64,000 nt of DNA from JAUHXS01 sp965213575 (GCA_965213575.1 CBDBZN010000019.1:77636-141635), one strand, 5' to 3'. Shown: positions 45,935 through 55,153, numbered from the stretch's first letter. A program made the numbers and translations. Notes: a model not told the origin generated them from the letters alone.

Positions 45935-47826
45935 AGCTTTTGTTTTGCAACAGGTTTATCTAACATTACATAAGTAGAATTCTGACTGATAAATTCAGGT
46001 ACTATCTTTTTCATCAGCCTAACAATATGGTCATTATTTTGTTCTTTAAACTGATTGATCAATGAATCTACTTCTAACAATATCTTTTCAAATTCATATA
46101 TTCTCACTTTCGCAATTAATATTTTAGGATTATGAGTTGATAAATTATTTTCTTGATCATCCAACAATTCTTCATGCAGTTTTTCTCCAGGCCTTAAGCC
46201 GGAATAAGTAATTTTAATATCTTCATCAGGTACCAAACCAGATAATTTGATCATTTTTCTTGCTAAATCAGCAATTTTTATCTGCTTACCCATATCAAAA
46301 ATAAAAATCTCCCCACCCTCTCCCATCGCTCCCGCTTCTAAAACCAATTGACAAGCCTCGGGTATGGTCATAAAATAACGTGTAATATCTTGATGTGTAA
46401 CGGTGACCGGGCCGCCTGTTTCTATTTGTTTTCTGAACAATGGAATTACAGAACCATTAGAGTCTAGCACATTACCAAAACGTGTAGTAATAAATTTAGT
46501 TTTTCTTCCTTTTAAGGAATTATTTAAAGATTGTACATATATTTCGCCTATCCTTTTTGCTGCTCCCATTATATTAGTGGGGTTAACAGCTTTATCAGTA
46601 GATACATATACCATTTTTTTAACCTGATGGTTAACCGCTAAGTCGGCTATAACTTTTGTTCCTAAGATATTAGTTAATATGGCTTCTGAAGGATTATTTT
46701 CCATTAATGGCACATGTTTATATGCTGCGGCATGATAAACATAATCAGGATTGAAGGTATTAAAGACATTAGACATTCGTTCCTTATTCCTTACATCTCC
46801 GATAACAATTTCAAAATTTTTAAAAGATGGATGTTTCGACAGTTCTTGATCTAATTCATATAATGGCGTTTCTGCCTGATCTAATAGAATTAATTTTTTA
46901 GGATGAAAAGGAATAATTTGTCGTGCAATCTCTGAACCGATAGACCCGGCAGCTCCTGTAATTAAAACTACTTTATTGATGAGTTGTTGACTGATATTAT
47001 CTTTATCAAGTACAATAGGATCACGTTCGAGTAAGTCTTCAATTTTAATTTTTTTAATCTGCTTTACGCTTAATTCTTGATTAACCCATTCAACCATAGG
47101 AGGTATTTCAAGCAATTGAATTGCATACTGAATACACAGTTCACTGATATTCTTCCTTGTTTTTTTATCAATATTTGTTTTAGCAAAAATGAAACGATGT
47201 ATCTTTTTTTTATTAAATATTTCTTCTACATTCTTAATATCATAGATTTTTACTCCTTCTATCTCTTTTTTTATCAATTTCACATCATCTTCAACAAAAG
47301 CCACAACTTGATTGTTGGCAGTTTCATCCCGATCTAATGTTCTTTTAGTAATAATGCCCGACTCCCCCGCTCCATAAATAATGAAATTGATTTTTTCTTG
47401 GGTAGTATCTTTAATCGTTAAATAAAGCATCTTCACAAACACTCTAAAAGCAGTCATCATAAAAATACAAAGCACGTAATCTATAATAAGCACTGCCCGA
47501 GAAAACAAATACTTTTCATTGATGCTATAGGAAACAAAATTGGTGAGTATGAAAATGAATGAACCTAATGTAACCGAAAAAAATATACGACGTGCATCTT
47601 GTACACTGGTATGATATATAATACCCGAATAAGTCTCAAATATAAAAGAACAAATAGCTCTAACTATAATCACTAAAGGAATAGAGAGCATCATTCGCTC
47701 TATGTGAGAATCAGGCACATTAAAATTAAATCGCAATAAATGAGCAATGATCACTGCACTTATAGCAATTAATAAATCAATACAAAAAATCCCCCAGCGG
47801 GGTATGTTTCTAGTGCCTAACTTCAT
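45931..47826 (-). CDS. membrane NDP-sugar 4,6-dehydratase (WbpM/PglF/CapD type)
   Basis: The 631-residue protein has four N-terminal membrane helices (about 10-130) and two nucleotide-binding regions. The first is FIIYGAGESGIITKRTLD, and the second, catalytic one is VVLITGAAGSIGSEIARQI. The short-chain dehydrogenase site reads YVSTDKAVNPTNIMGAAKR: the usual YxxxK is MxxxK, as known for WbpM/PglF/FlaA1. Those enzymes convert UDP-GlcNAc to the 4-keto-6-deoxy sugar at the inner membrane. Downstream motifs (TTRFGNVLDSNGSVIPLF, LRPGEKLHEELL) are also family-typical. Within the operon it would supply the keto sugar for the DegT aminotransferase. Confidence 0.93.
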   Translation of the reverse strand: MKLGTRNIPRWGIFCIDLLIAISAVIIAHLLRFNFNVPDSHIERMMLSIPLVIIVRAICSFIFETYSGIIYHTSVQDARRIFFSVTLGSFIFILTNFVSYSINEKYLFSRAVLIIDYVLCIFMMTAFRVFVKMLYLTIKDTTQEKINFIIYGAGESGIITKRTLDRDETANNQVVAFVEDDVKLIKKEIEGVKIYDIKNVEEIFNKKKIHRFIFAKTNIDKKTRKNISELCIQYAIQLLEIPPMVEWVNQELSVKQIKKIKIEDLLERDPIVLDKDNISQQLINKVVLITGAAGSIGSEIARQIIPFHPKKLILLDQAETPLYELDQELSKHPSFKNFEIVIGDVRNKERMSNVFNTFNPDYVYHAAAYKHVPLMENNPSEAILTNILGTKVIADLAVNHQVKKMVYVSTDKAVNPTNIMGAAKRIGEIYVQSLNNSLKGRKTKFITTRFGNVLDSNGSVIPLFRKQIETGGPVTVTHQDITRYFMTIPEACQLVLEAGAMGEGGEIFIFDMGKQIKIADLARKMIKLSGLVPDEDIKITYSGLRPGEKLHEELLDDQENNLSTHNPKILIAKVRIYEFEKILLEVDSLINQFKEQNNDHIVRLMKKIVPEFISQNSTYVMLDKPVAKQKL

Positions 47827-47850
47827 ACTTATAAAATGTGGAGCGGTACC

Positions 47851-48438
47851 TTACCCTAAAATCTTTTTTACTGTTAAATAAATTATCTTCAAGTCAGTAA
47901 AAATACTTTGTTCTTGTATATATTTCAAATTCAATGCTAATTTTGCCGGCATTATTTCCTCAATATAAGCTTTCTCCGGATCCGGATATTGTGCCAATAA
48001 TTCATTTTCATTTGCAAATGCTATAGAGGCATAATCCGTTAATCCCGGCCGTACTAACAACACTTTTTTTTGTTGTAAAGAGTACATTTCTACATATTTT
48101 TTGACTTCCGGCCGAGGCCCTACTATACTCATTTCTCCTTTAATTATATTTATTAACTGAGGTAATTCATCTAATTTATACTTTCGCAGATAATAACCAA
48201 CAGAAGTAATGCGGCTATCTCTTCCACCTATTGTTATAAGCCCTTTTTGATCTGCTCCGATATGCATTGTTCTGAATTTATAAAGCGTGAACGGCTTTTC
48301 ATGAAGCCCTATCCTTTCTTGTTTAAAGAAGGCACCACCTTTTGAAGTTAATAGAATTAATATGCTGATAATAATCATGAAAGGAAGCAATAAAAAAAAT
48401 CCTATTAGAGAAAAAATAATGTCAAAAACTCTTTTCAA
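47851..48438 (-). CDS. phosphoglycosyl transferase, PglC/WcaJ-like sugar transferase
   Basis: The 195-residue protein is a short monotopic phosphoglycosyl transferase that puts the first sugar-1-phosphate on undecaprenyl phosphate. It has one N-terminal hydrophobic segment (RVFDIIFSLIGFFLLLPFMI), then GGAFFKQERIGLHEKPFTLY and KFRTM. The catalytic-type acidic pair follows in LRKYKLDELPQLINIIKGE and the signature MSIVGPRPEVKKYV. Its length matches PglC rather than the larger WbaP/WcaJ proteins, which add an extra domain. Its start overlaps the aminotransferase stop by 4 bases. Confidence 0.93.
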   Translation of the reverse strand: MKRVFDIIFSLIGFFLLLPFMIIISILILLTSKGGAFFKQERIGLHEKPFTLYKFRTMHIGADQKGLITIGGRDSRITSVGYYLRKYKLDELPQLINIIKGEMSIVGPRPEVKKYVEMYSLQQKKVLLVRPGLTDYASIAFANENELLAQYPDPEKAYIEEIMPAKLALNLKYIQEQSIFTDLKIIYLTVKKILG

Positions 48439-49646
48439 CCTATAACTTTTTCTACTGCGGCAGTAACTACTTTGATCACCGTTTTGATTTGCTCATCCGA
48501 AAGATCAAAATGCACAGGCAAAGATATTTCACAAGCATATTGCTTATAAGCATTGGGATAGTCTTCGATTTTATATCCCAATGCTTTATAGATCGTCATC
48601 ATGGGAAGAGGTTTAAAATGAACATTTACTGCAACCTGTCTGGCAAACACCTCATCTATGATTTGATTGCGTTGCTGCTCCGTCACATTTTTTATTCTTA
48701 ATGCATAAACATGATAAGAAGATGTTTTCTCCTTTGTTTCATATCTTGGAGTTATTGCCCAACTCTTAATCTCAAAACCTTTAGTATATTGATCAAAAAT
48801 TGATTTTCTGCGATTCAAAATGGTATCATACCGCTCCAATTCTACCACACCAATAGCAGCTAATACATCAGGCATATTCATTTTATAACCCGCACATTGC
48901 ACATCATACTCCCACTGTCCAATTGCATTGAATTTAGCCATAGCATCTTTACTTTGACCATGCAATGATAGTGTTCTAAGATTTTTATAAATATTTTCAT
49001 TATTAAAACCATTAGGAAGATTCAAACATAACGCTCCTCCTTCGGCTGTTGATAAATTCTTAACAGCGTGAAAAGAAAAAGCAGTCATATCTGCCAAGGA
49101 GCCCGATTGTTTTCCTTTATATATTGCTCCTAATGAGTGAGCGGCATCTGCCAAAACCAGTATCCGTCCCAACTGATTTTGCTCGGCAGTATTTGGCTTA
49201 AAGCTGCTAATTATCTGCGGATCTTTAACCAAATCATTAATCATATCATAATCACATGGAAATCCTGCAATATCAACGGGAATAATTGCTTTTGTTCTAT
49301 CAGTTATAGCGTTTTTGATGGCTGATACATCAATATTAAGATCATCTTGAACATCTAAAAATACCGGAGTTGCGCCACAATGTAATATTACATTTGCCGT
49401 AGCACAATAAGTATATGCCGGCACTATTACTTCATCACCTTCCTTTATGCCATACCACCGTAAAGCTAATTCTAAACCTGCTGTAGCAGAATTTAAACAA
49501 AGTACTGCCTTCGCACCTGTAAAGTGTTGTAACATATCTTCAAACTGCTTGGCTTTCGGACCGGTTGATATCCAACCTGACTTTAAAGTAGCAACTACTT
49601 CATCTAAAATTTTTTGATCGATATGGGGAGGAGAAAACGGTATCAA
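48435..49646 (-). CDS. DegT/DnrJ/EryC1/StrS-family sugar aminotransferase
   Basis: The 403-residue PLP enzyme transfers an amino group, normally from glutamate, to a keto-sugar nucleotide. PLP-site residues are visible: LNSATAGLELALRWYGI near residue 55, VLADAAHSLGAIYKGKQSG near 175, and the Schiff-base Lys in FSFHAVKNLSTAEGGAL near 205. The N-terminus IPFSPPHIDQKILDEVVATL is typical. With the WbpM/PglF-like dehydratase and PglC-like transferase in the same operon, the simplest reading is synthesis of a 4-amino-4,6-dideoxy sugar (PglE-like step). The exact substrate cannot be read from sequence. Confidence 0.93.
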   Translation of the reverse strand: MIPFSPPHIDQKILDEVVATLKSGWISTGPKAKQFEDMLQHFTGAKAVLCLNSATAGLELALRWYGIKEGDEVIVPAYTYCATANVILHCGATPVFLDVQDDLNIDVSAIKNAITDRTKAIIPVDIAGFPCDYDMINDLVKDPQIISSFKPNTAEQNQLGRILVLADAAHSLGAIYKGKQSGSLADMTAFSFHAVKNLSTAEGGALCLNLPNGFNNENIYKNLRTLSLHGQSKDAMAKFNAIGQWEYDVQCAGYKMNMPDVLAAIGVVELERYDTILNRRKSIFDQYTKGFEIKSWAITPRYETKEKTSSYHVYALRIKNVTEQQRNQIIDEVFARQVAVNVHFKPLPMMTIYKALGYKIEDYPNAYKQYACEISLPVHFDLSDEQIKTVIKVVTAAVEKVIG

Positions 49647-49648
49647 AA

Positions 49649-50329
49649 TTATTTATGGATAACAGCTATTAAATGTGTCCGTAAGATAGGAAAAAGTAAA
49701 TTGACAAGATGATATAACTTACCTATTCTTCTTCCAATAGGAGGAGCAAGTGTCACATTAAAATATTCTATTTTAGCCGCTTTATGAAAAAGTTGATGAA
49801 TCTCTTTTTTTCCCACTCCTTTCACATCATGATTGGTTGGATTGTTATATTTAAAGTCGTACCACAATATAAATCCTTCGGGTTTTAGCATATTTAACAG
49901 CTTTTCAGCTAATGATTGTTTAAAATCTTGATTTAAGATAGAAGTAAATACTGTGGATTGCAAAATTACATCAAACAACTCATTAAAATTTAATTCTAAT
50001 GCATCTCCAACGGATATATTTGTTGTCCCGGTTTTTTCTTTTAAAACTATTGCCCTGTCTTGTTGCAACTCATTTGCATAAATATTACTCCAAGGAATAC
50101 CGGCTCGATGAAAAAATAGCAAATTGCCACCACCACCGGCACCGATTTCCAAAAGTTTAATATCATTAAAAGAATTAAAATTCTTTTTAAGAATTTCTAA
50201 ATACTTTAGTTCCCGCTCTATTTGAATATTGTAGTTGTAATAAAAATTACTTTGATTTTTAGCAACTTGTTCATTATGCTTACGCCGCTGATATCTCTGT
50301 TCTATCTTTTGTACTTCATCTTTCATCAT
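49649..50329 (-). CDS. class I SAM-dependent methyltransferase
   Basis: The 226-residue protein has a class I methyltransferase fold. Motif I is KLLEIGAGGGGNLLFFHRAG (about 65-84), motif II is around TTNISVGDALELNFNELFDV, and LLNMLKPEGFILWYDFKYNN corresponds to motif III. It has no membrane segment. The substrate is probably a sugar or lipid-linked glycan because it lies inside the glycan operon, 2 bases from the aminotransferase gene and overlapping the glycosyltransferase gene by 4 bases. Specificity is unknown. Confidence 0.85.
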   Translation of the reverse strand: MMKDEVQKIEQRYQRRKHNEQVAKNQSNFYYNYNIQIERELKYLEILKKNFNSFNDIKLLEIGAGGGGNLLFFHRAGIPWSNIYANELQQDRAIVLKEKTGTTNISVGDALELNFNELFDVILQSTVFTSILNQDFKQSLAEKLLNMLKPEGFILWYDFKYNNPTNHDVKGVGKKEIHQLFHKAAKIEYFNVTLAPPIGRRIGKLYHLVNLLFPILRTHLIAVIHK

Positions 50330-51333
50330 TTACTTTTCGAAGTATATAAAACCATGAAATTTACAATCCCAACTAAATATCCAAAACCATAACTCAGATG
50401 AATGCAACTAAACACAATAGGCAATACTAAAATCATGGCTAACTTATTTTTAAAAGCAATTATAATTGACATAAACATATTTACGAGTAAATATAACCCA
50501 CTAATAAATATCAAAAACCAAACATATTGTTCATTAAATATAGATAATATAACAAAAGCAAGTAATGAGAGCACGAAAACTAAAGGTACTAACTGTCGCA
50601 TAGTTGCCGGAGCTCCCAATTTTTTATTGACCAGGGGTTTGTAGTAACCGTATCTATAATACATTTTCCAAAGTTGCTTTAAATTTTCTCTAGAGAAATA
50701 TTTAATTTTAATATCCGGCACCAGCCATATTTTACCGCCATTTTTCTTTAATCTTCCATTAAACTCATCATCTTGATTTTTATTGAGTTCAGAATCAAAT
50801 AAGCCAATTTTTTCAAATACTGTTTTATGATAACATCCAAAGGGAACAGTGTCTGTCTCGATAGGTTGCTTTGCACCTATTCTAAAGTATGCATTCCCTA
50901 CGCCAAAAGGATGAGCTAAAGCTGCTGCAATAGCTTGTGCTGTTAACGTATCATTTGCAGATAACGTCTCACAAACTCCTCCTACATTATCAGCATCCAA
51001 TTTTTCTTTCCAAAAAACCAATTTTGAAATGTAGTTATTCGGATAAATGGCATGTACATCCATTCTAATGATAATCTCTCCTTTAGCAATATTAATTGCT
51101 TTATTAAGTGCATAAGGAACTGATTGTTGCTCGTTTTCAATAATTTTTACATAATCATGTTGATTGTTAAATTGAATAAGTTTTTCTATCGTTCCATCAC
51201 CACTCAATCCATCCGCAATAATAATTTCTAAATTATCTTGAAGATAATCTTGTTGTTTGATACTTTGTAAAAAAGCATCGATATGTTTGATTTCATTTCG
51301 GCAGGGGACGATGATGGAGACAGGAGGATTCAA
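50326..51333 (-). CDS. GT2 family glycosyltransferase with C-terminal membrane helices
   Basis: The 335-residue protein has the GT-A fold of GT2 enzymes: VSIIVPCRNEIKHIDAFLQS, LEIIIADGLSGDGTIEKL, and GEIIIRMDVHAIYPNNYISK with the metal-binding DxH in place of the usual DxD. FDSELNKNQDDEFNGRLKKN is the ED-type catalytic region. Three hydrophobic segments near the C-terminus (about 245-325) anchor it in the membrane. The pattern is like ExoA/succinoglycan-type transferases. It is the first gene of the six-gene operon. The 157-base region upstream separates it from a divergent gene. Confidence 0.88.
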   Translation of the reverse strand: MNPPVSIIVPCRNEIKHIDAFLQSIKQQDYLQDNLEIIIADGLSGDGTIEKLIQFNNQHDYVKIIENEQQSVPYALNKAINIAKGEIIIRMDVHAIYPNNYISKLVFWKEKLDADNVGGVCETLSANDTLTAQAIAAALAHPFGVGNAYFRIGAKQPIETDTVPFGCYHKTVFEKIGLFDSELNKNQDDEFNGRLKKNGGKIWLVPDIKIKYFSRENLKQLWKMYYRYGYYKPLVNKKLGAPATMRQLVPLVFVLSLLAFVILSIFNEQYVWFLIFISGLYLLVNMFMSIIIAFKNKLAMILVLPIVFSCIHLSYGFGYLVGIVNFMVLYTSKSK

Positions 51334-51490
51334 TTATAAGTTTAAATAGTTATAAGCACTATAATTTTGTAGCTTGTATATCAATATCTTTAACTACAAA
51401 TTTAACGTTTTTCAACCGGGTTTGTTACAATCACAGATTGTTTAAGAAATAATAATCAACGCAATCTGTTCGTTTTAATAGTAAATAACT

Positions 51491-51967
51491 ATGCGTTTAC
51501 TACTTTTCTTTTTATTTTTTCTCCCAATCAGTGCCATTACATATGCTCAGCAAGATACCATTCCGCTATTAAATAAAGAAATTATAAACTTTGTAGATGC
51601 TAAGCTTAAAAAGCAAGTCGGAAGAGGAGAATGTTGGGACTTGGCAGCACAAGCACTGAATGCTGTAAATGCAAAATGGGACGGCCAATATACCTTTGGA
51701 ATACTGATCGATCCTTATAAAGACCAGGTTTATCCGGGTGATATAATTCAGTTTGAAAAAGTAAAGCTAGAATATACAATTGGCGACAGCAAATATGTTG
51801 AAGAAATACCTCATCATACGGCTGTAATTTATAAAGTGAATGAGGCCGGAATTTATGACTTAGCAGAGCAAAATACCAGCAGATGTGGACGGAAGGTAGG
51901 ATTTGGCAACATCGACCTATCAACTGTTAGAAAAGGCAAATACTATATATACCGGCCTACTCAATAA
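51491..51967 (+). CDS. secreted papain-fold (CHAP/NlpC-like) protein
   Basis: The 158-residue product has a signal peptide (FFLFFLPISAITYAQ). The mature part carries a candidate Cys-His pair in papain-like order: Cys in VGRGECWDLAAQALNAV and His in EEIPHHTAVIYKV. It is followed by DLAEQNTSRCGRKVGFG. The GDIIQFE turn before the His strand is typical of CHAP and NlpC/P60 folds. I recall similar bacterial proteins grouped with the eukaryotic BBC1/AIM3 domain, but I am not sure. It may cleave peptidoglycan or another amide. Start is 3 bases upstream of the next gene region, and co-transcription is likely. Confidence 0.65.
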   Translation: MRLLLFFLFFLPISAITYAQQDTIPLLNKEIINFVDAKLKKQVGRGECWDLAAQALNAVNAKWDGQYTFGILIDPYKDQVYPGDIIQFEKVKLEYTIGDSKYVEEIPHHTAVIYKVNEAGIYDLAEQNTSRCGRKVGFGNIDLSTVRKGKYYIYRPTQ

Positions 51968-52006
51968 TTTATGATCCTTTTTGTATTATTGTGCTGCAAT
52001 ATAAAG

Positions 52007-52699
52007 ATGACTCCCAACGATATTAATAAAATATTACAAATTCCCGATTGGGATACCTGTTCTGCAATAAAACCTGAAGAAGCTAAATTTATATATGATT
52101 TTATTAAGGAAAAAAATCTTTCTAAAACACTCGAAACAGGTTTTGCTTTTGCCCGGTCCGCTTCTCATATCATAGCTGCTACTGATAAAAAGCATATTGC
52201 TGTTGATCCTTATCAGAATAATTATAAAAAGATGGGATTAGAAAATATTGAGCAATTATCTATGACAGATAAACTTGATTTTAGAGCAGATTTTTCTCAT
52301 AATGTACTTCCTGAATTACTTAAATCAAAACAAAATTTTGATTTTATTTTTATTGATGGAGATCATAAGTTTGACGGCATATTAATAGATGTTTATTACG
52401 CTAATCTATTACTGGATCAAAAAGGTTATTTACTACTACATGATACTTGGATGAGAAGCACTCGGCTTGTAGAGTCATTTATTAAAACGAATCTTCAACA
52501 CTTTAAACCCATTGCTACACCGTTGAGAAATTTTTCAATGTTTCAAAAAGTAAATACAGATAACCGTGATGGCATGTTTTTTGAAGAGTTTTATACCCGT
52601 AAATCTAAACTATCTTACAACCTAATAACTTGGCTGACAAATGGCAAACAAACTCCACTCAAAAAATGGATTCTCCGGATCAAAGACTGGTATAAATAA
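52007..52699 (+). CDS. class I SAM-dependent methyltransferase
   Basis: I start at the ATG at 52007 (MTPNDINKILQIPDWDTCSA, 230 residues). An in-frame ATG at 51971 would add a hydrophobic stretch that makes no sense for a soluble enzyme. Motif I reads KTLETGFAFARSASHIIAAT, followed by AVDPYQNNYKKMGLENI and FDFIFIDGDHKFDGILIDV, the signature of the Methyltransf_24 group. The acceptor is unknown. LLLHDTWMRSTRLVESFIK is also family-like. The final 59 bases overlap the start of the phosphodiesterase gene in another frame. Confidence 0.78.
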   Translation: MTPNDINKILQIPDWDTCSAIKPEEAKFIYDFIKEKNLSKTLETGFAFARSASHIIAATDKKHIAVDPYQNNYKKMGLENIEQLSMTDKLDFRADFSHNVLPELLKSKQNFDFIFIDGDHKFDGILIDVYYANLLLDQKGYLLLHDTWMRSTRLVESFIKTNLQHFKPIATPLRNFSMFQKVNTDNRDGMFFEEFYTRKSKLSYNLITWLTNGKQTPLKKWILRIKDWYK

Positions 52700-53522
52700 C
52701 TTACCTTTTCTATTTCTTCTCATTGTATCAAGTTTCTTGAGTTGTCAAAAAGATATATCACTTTTTGAAATAGACAATCTCAGTCCGGAAAACACAATAA
52801 GCGTGATTGGACATGGTGGTTTAGGAGTTAGAAGCAGATATCCTATGAATTCTATCGCATCCATGCAGAAAGCTTTAGAAGCAGGCGCTGATGGTATAGA
52901 AATAGATGTGCAACTTACCAAAGATAATGTGCTTATTGCTTATCATGATGAAGATTTATCACATGATACTGACTGCAAAGGAAAAGTTGATCAATTAAAT
53001 TGGAATGAAATGGAGTGCAGATATAAATCCATTATATTTAGCGATTACAACGTCTTAGCTGTATATGAGTTATTTGAGCAACTTAATAAATATAAAGATC
53101 GTATTTACACCTTTGATTGTAAGTTTTTTAGTAATAATAATAATGACACAGCTTACTTAAATAGATACATTGAGGCGATTTATGAAGTAACTCAAACATA
53201 TGGAATTAAAAATGTTTTAGTAGAAGCGCCAGTAGAAAAATTTCTTATACAGTTTAAAGAAAAGCACCCTGAGTACAAGCTTTTTATAGATGCCGAAACA
53301 TTTGAGCAATCACTGAAAATCGCTACCAATTTAAATCTAGATGGAATATCTATACACGATGATAATGTTACAGCTGAACAAGTCAACAGAGCCCATGCTA
53401 ATAATATAGCAATAACCTTGTGGAGCGTCGGTTCAGAAAAAGATAATATTCAAGCTATCAAAAAATCGCCTGATTATATTCAAACTGATGCTTTGAAGCA
53501 CTTGGTGAGTGTGTTTAAATAA
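52641..53522 (+). CDS. glycerophosphodiester phosphodiesterase lipoprotein
   Basis: The 293-residue protein has a lipoprotein signal (LPFLFLLIVSSFLSC, acyl-Cys near 35) after a long polar N-terminal segment. The true start may lie slightly downstream of the ATG used here, but no other ATG precedes the signal. The GDPD TIM-barrel motifs are clear: ISVIGHGGLGVRSRYPMNSI, GADGIEIDVQLTKDNVLIAYH and DEDL. The His of GHGG, the Glu-Asp of EIDV and the His of YHDE are the usual catalytic and metal residues. The enzyme releases alcohols and glycerol-3-phosphate from glycerophosphodiesters, probably in the periplasm or outside the cell. Confidence 0.88.
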   Translation: MANKLHSKNGFSGSKTGINNLPFLFLLIVSSFLSCQKDISLFEIDNLSPENTISVIGHGGLGVRSRYPMNSIASMQKALEAGADGIEIDVQLTKDNVLIAYHDEDLSHDTDCKGKVDQLNWNEMECRYKSIIFSDYNVLAVYELFEQLNKYKDRIYTFDCKFFSNNNNDTAYLNRYIEAIYEVTQTYGIKNVLVEAPVEKFLIQFKEKHPEYKLFIDAETFEQSLKIATNLNLDGISIHDDNVTAEQVNRAHANNIAITLWSVGSEKDNIQAIKKSPDYIQTDALKHLVSVFK

Positions 53523-53559
53523 CACCCAATCATTTCTACATTTTTTTGTATATTAAAAC

Positions 53560-54357
53560 ATGCAGTCTAAAAATAACTCAATAATAATTATTGTATTATT
53601 TACATTTATTTATATAAATGCGCATGCTAAATTTAACAACAAAGCCTTTCTAAATGACACAGAAACTGCGGAGTGGCTATGTGAATATGATTTCATAGCT
53701 TGGCAAACAGCTAAACAAGTTATTTTAAATGATTCCAATAAATTGAAACGCATTGGTGACGAATGGTTTTGCTTTCAGGACATCAATGGCAACTGGCATG
53801 CTATATATGGCAAATATAATAATGATATATATGATCAAGTACTACATTATAAAAATGATGAAAATTCTTTGCCTTCTTTAACTGATGAACTTCTCGATAC
53901 TGCTATAGCTAATAAATACGCACGTGCATTACTTACTGCAAATAAGCAAATTCAATTTATTAAAGACTCTACAACTATTCATTTTAATCAATATATCCGG
54001 CAAAATGAGGATGAAACGTTTACAGTTTGGATCTTTCCGGCTTATCAGCCTACTTATATAGCTATATATGGTGGAGAATTTATCTACCGTATTGATGCTT
54101 CCGGAAATAAACTATTGGAAGATTTAAGTTATTTCCAAAACAGGTTTAGAGGTTATAAAGTTGGTGATCCTGAACAAAAAGAAATATTTTTAGACTACAC
54201 AGAACTTAAGGATCCAACATTGGGAGGCATCTTTTTTGTTTGGTATTATAAAACTCATTATGACGCTATTACATTAGTCACTAAATTTTATACCTCTACC
54301 GTTTTAAAAAATGTAGATGGATATTATTGGAGTCATGAAAAACGAAAAAAGAAATAG
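53560..54357 (+). CDS. secreted protein of unknown function
   Basis: The 265-residue product has a signal peptide (SIIIIVLFTFIYINAHA). I do not recognise a domain. The mature protein is rich in Trp and Tyr (TAEWLCEYDFIAWQTAKQVI, DEWFCFQDINGNWHAIYGKY), contains two early Cys, and has a beta-rich C-terminal half (FTVWIFPAYQPTYIAIYGGE, GGIFFVWYYKTHYDAITLV) with a very basic tail (SHEKRKKK). It follows the phosphodiesterase gene by 37 bases on the same strand and converges on the channel gene with 1 base between. Confidence 0.65.
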   Translation: MQSKNNSIIIIVLFTFIYINAHAKFNNKAFLNDTETAEWLCEYDFIAWQTAKQVILNDSNKLKRIGDEWFCFQDINGNWHAIYGKYNNDIYDQVLHYKNDENSLPSLTDELLDTAIANKYARALLTANKQIQFIKDSTTIHFNQYIRQNEDETFTVWIFPAYQPTYIAIYGGEFIYRIDASGNKLLEDLSYFQNRFRGYKVGDPEQKEIFLDYTELKDPTLGGIFFVWYYKTHYDAITLVTKFYTSTVLKNVDGYYWSHEKRKKK

Positions 54358-54358
54358 A

Positions 54359-55153
54359 TCATAATCGTTCTCCACACATTTTACAATATTTTGCTGCCGT
54401 ATCTTGCTCTTCAAAATCACAATTTGAACATTTTAGCTTTTTACTTGAAGTACTTGCTTTGCCCAACTCAACAGTAACAATTCCGGTAGGGACTGCAATA
54501 ATTGCATAGCCTATAATCATCACGAAAGAAGAAAGTATTTTGCCTAATGCTGTCGTAGGGACAATATCACCAAAACCCACGGTAGTAATTGTCACAATAG
54601 CCCAATAGATACTCTGTGGGATACTTTCAAAACCATTACTACCACCTTCAAACAAATACATTAAGGTACCCATAATTGTGACCACAGTTAAAACTACTCC
54701 AAAAAAAATAGCTATTTTATGGTAACTTGCTTTTAAGGCTTTTGCCAGCACCTCTGCTTCGCCTAAATAACGGCCGAGTTTTAAAATTCGAAATACTCGT
54801 AATAATCTTACTACTCTGATAATTAATAAAGAATTAGCTCCTAAGGCTATTAAACTTAAATAAGTAGGTGCTATGGCTATTAAGTCTATTACACCCCAAA
54901 AACTAAAAATATATTTTAAAGGCTTTCTATTAACATATATTCTTAATATGTATTCTAATGTAAATATGATCGTTAGTGTCCATTCGGCAAAATAAAATAA
55001 TTCAGGATAAGCTTCTCGAAAAGGGTTAATGCTTTCCAACATAACTATTAAGACGCTGATCAAGATCAACCATAGCAGAATTAGATCAAATTGCCTACCT
55101 GCTTTAGTTTCTGTACCAAAGATGATTTCATGTAATTTATCTCGGATAGGCAT
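54359..55153 (-). CDS. voltage-gated-type potassium channel with C-terminal zinc ribbon
   Basis: The 264-residue protein has six membrane helices. S4 carries regularly spaced Arg (IIRVVRLLRVFRILKLGR), as in voltage sensors. The pore loop has the K+ selectivity filter TITTVGFGDIVP. The cytoplasmic tail after S6 is short and ends with two CxxC pairs (LKCSNCDF, KYCKMCGERL), a zinc-ribbon-like module not typical of KvAP-type channels. This may bind zinc or assemble subunits. The protein conducts K+ across the inner membrane. It lies 15 bases downstream of the histidine kinase gene on the same strand. Confidence 0.9.
   Translation of the reverse strand: MPIRDKLHEIIFGTETKAGRQFDLILLWLILISVLIVMLESINPFREAYPELFYFAEWTLTIIFTLEYILRIYVNRKPLKYIFSFWGVIDLIAIAPTYLSLIALGANSLLIIRVVRLLRVFRILKLGRYLGEAEVLAKALKASYHKIAIFFGVVLTVVTIMGTLMYLFEGGSNGFESIPQSIYWAIVTITTVGFGDIVPTTALGKILSSFVMIIGYAIIAVPTGIVTVELGKASTSSKKLKCSNCDFEEQDTAAKYCKMCGERL

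Noticed and set aside
52641..52699. The 59-base overlap of methyltransferase and phosphodiesterase genes as a frameshift
   Set aside because: Both proteins are complete with their own domains and ends, so this is a normal gene overlap and not a broken gene.
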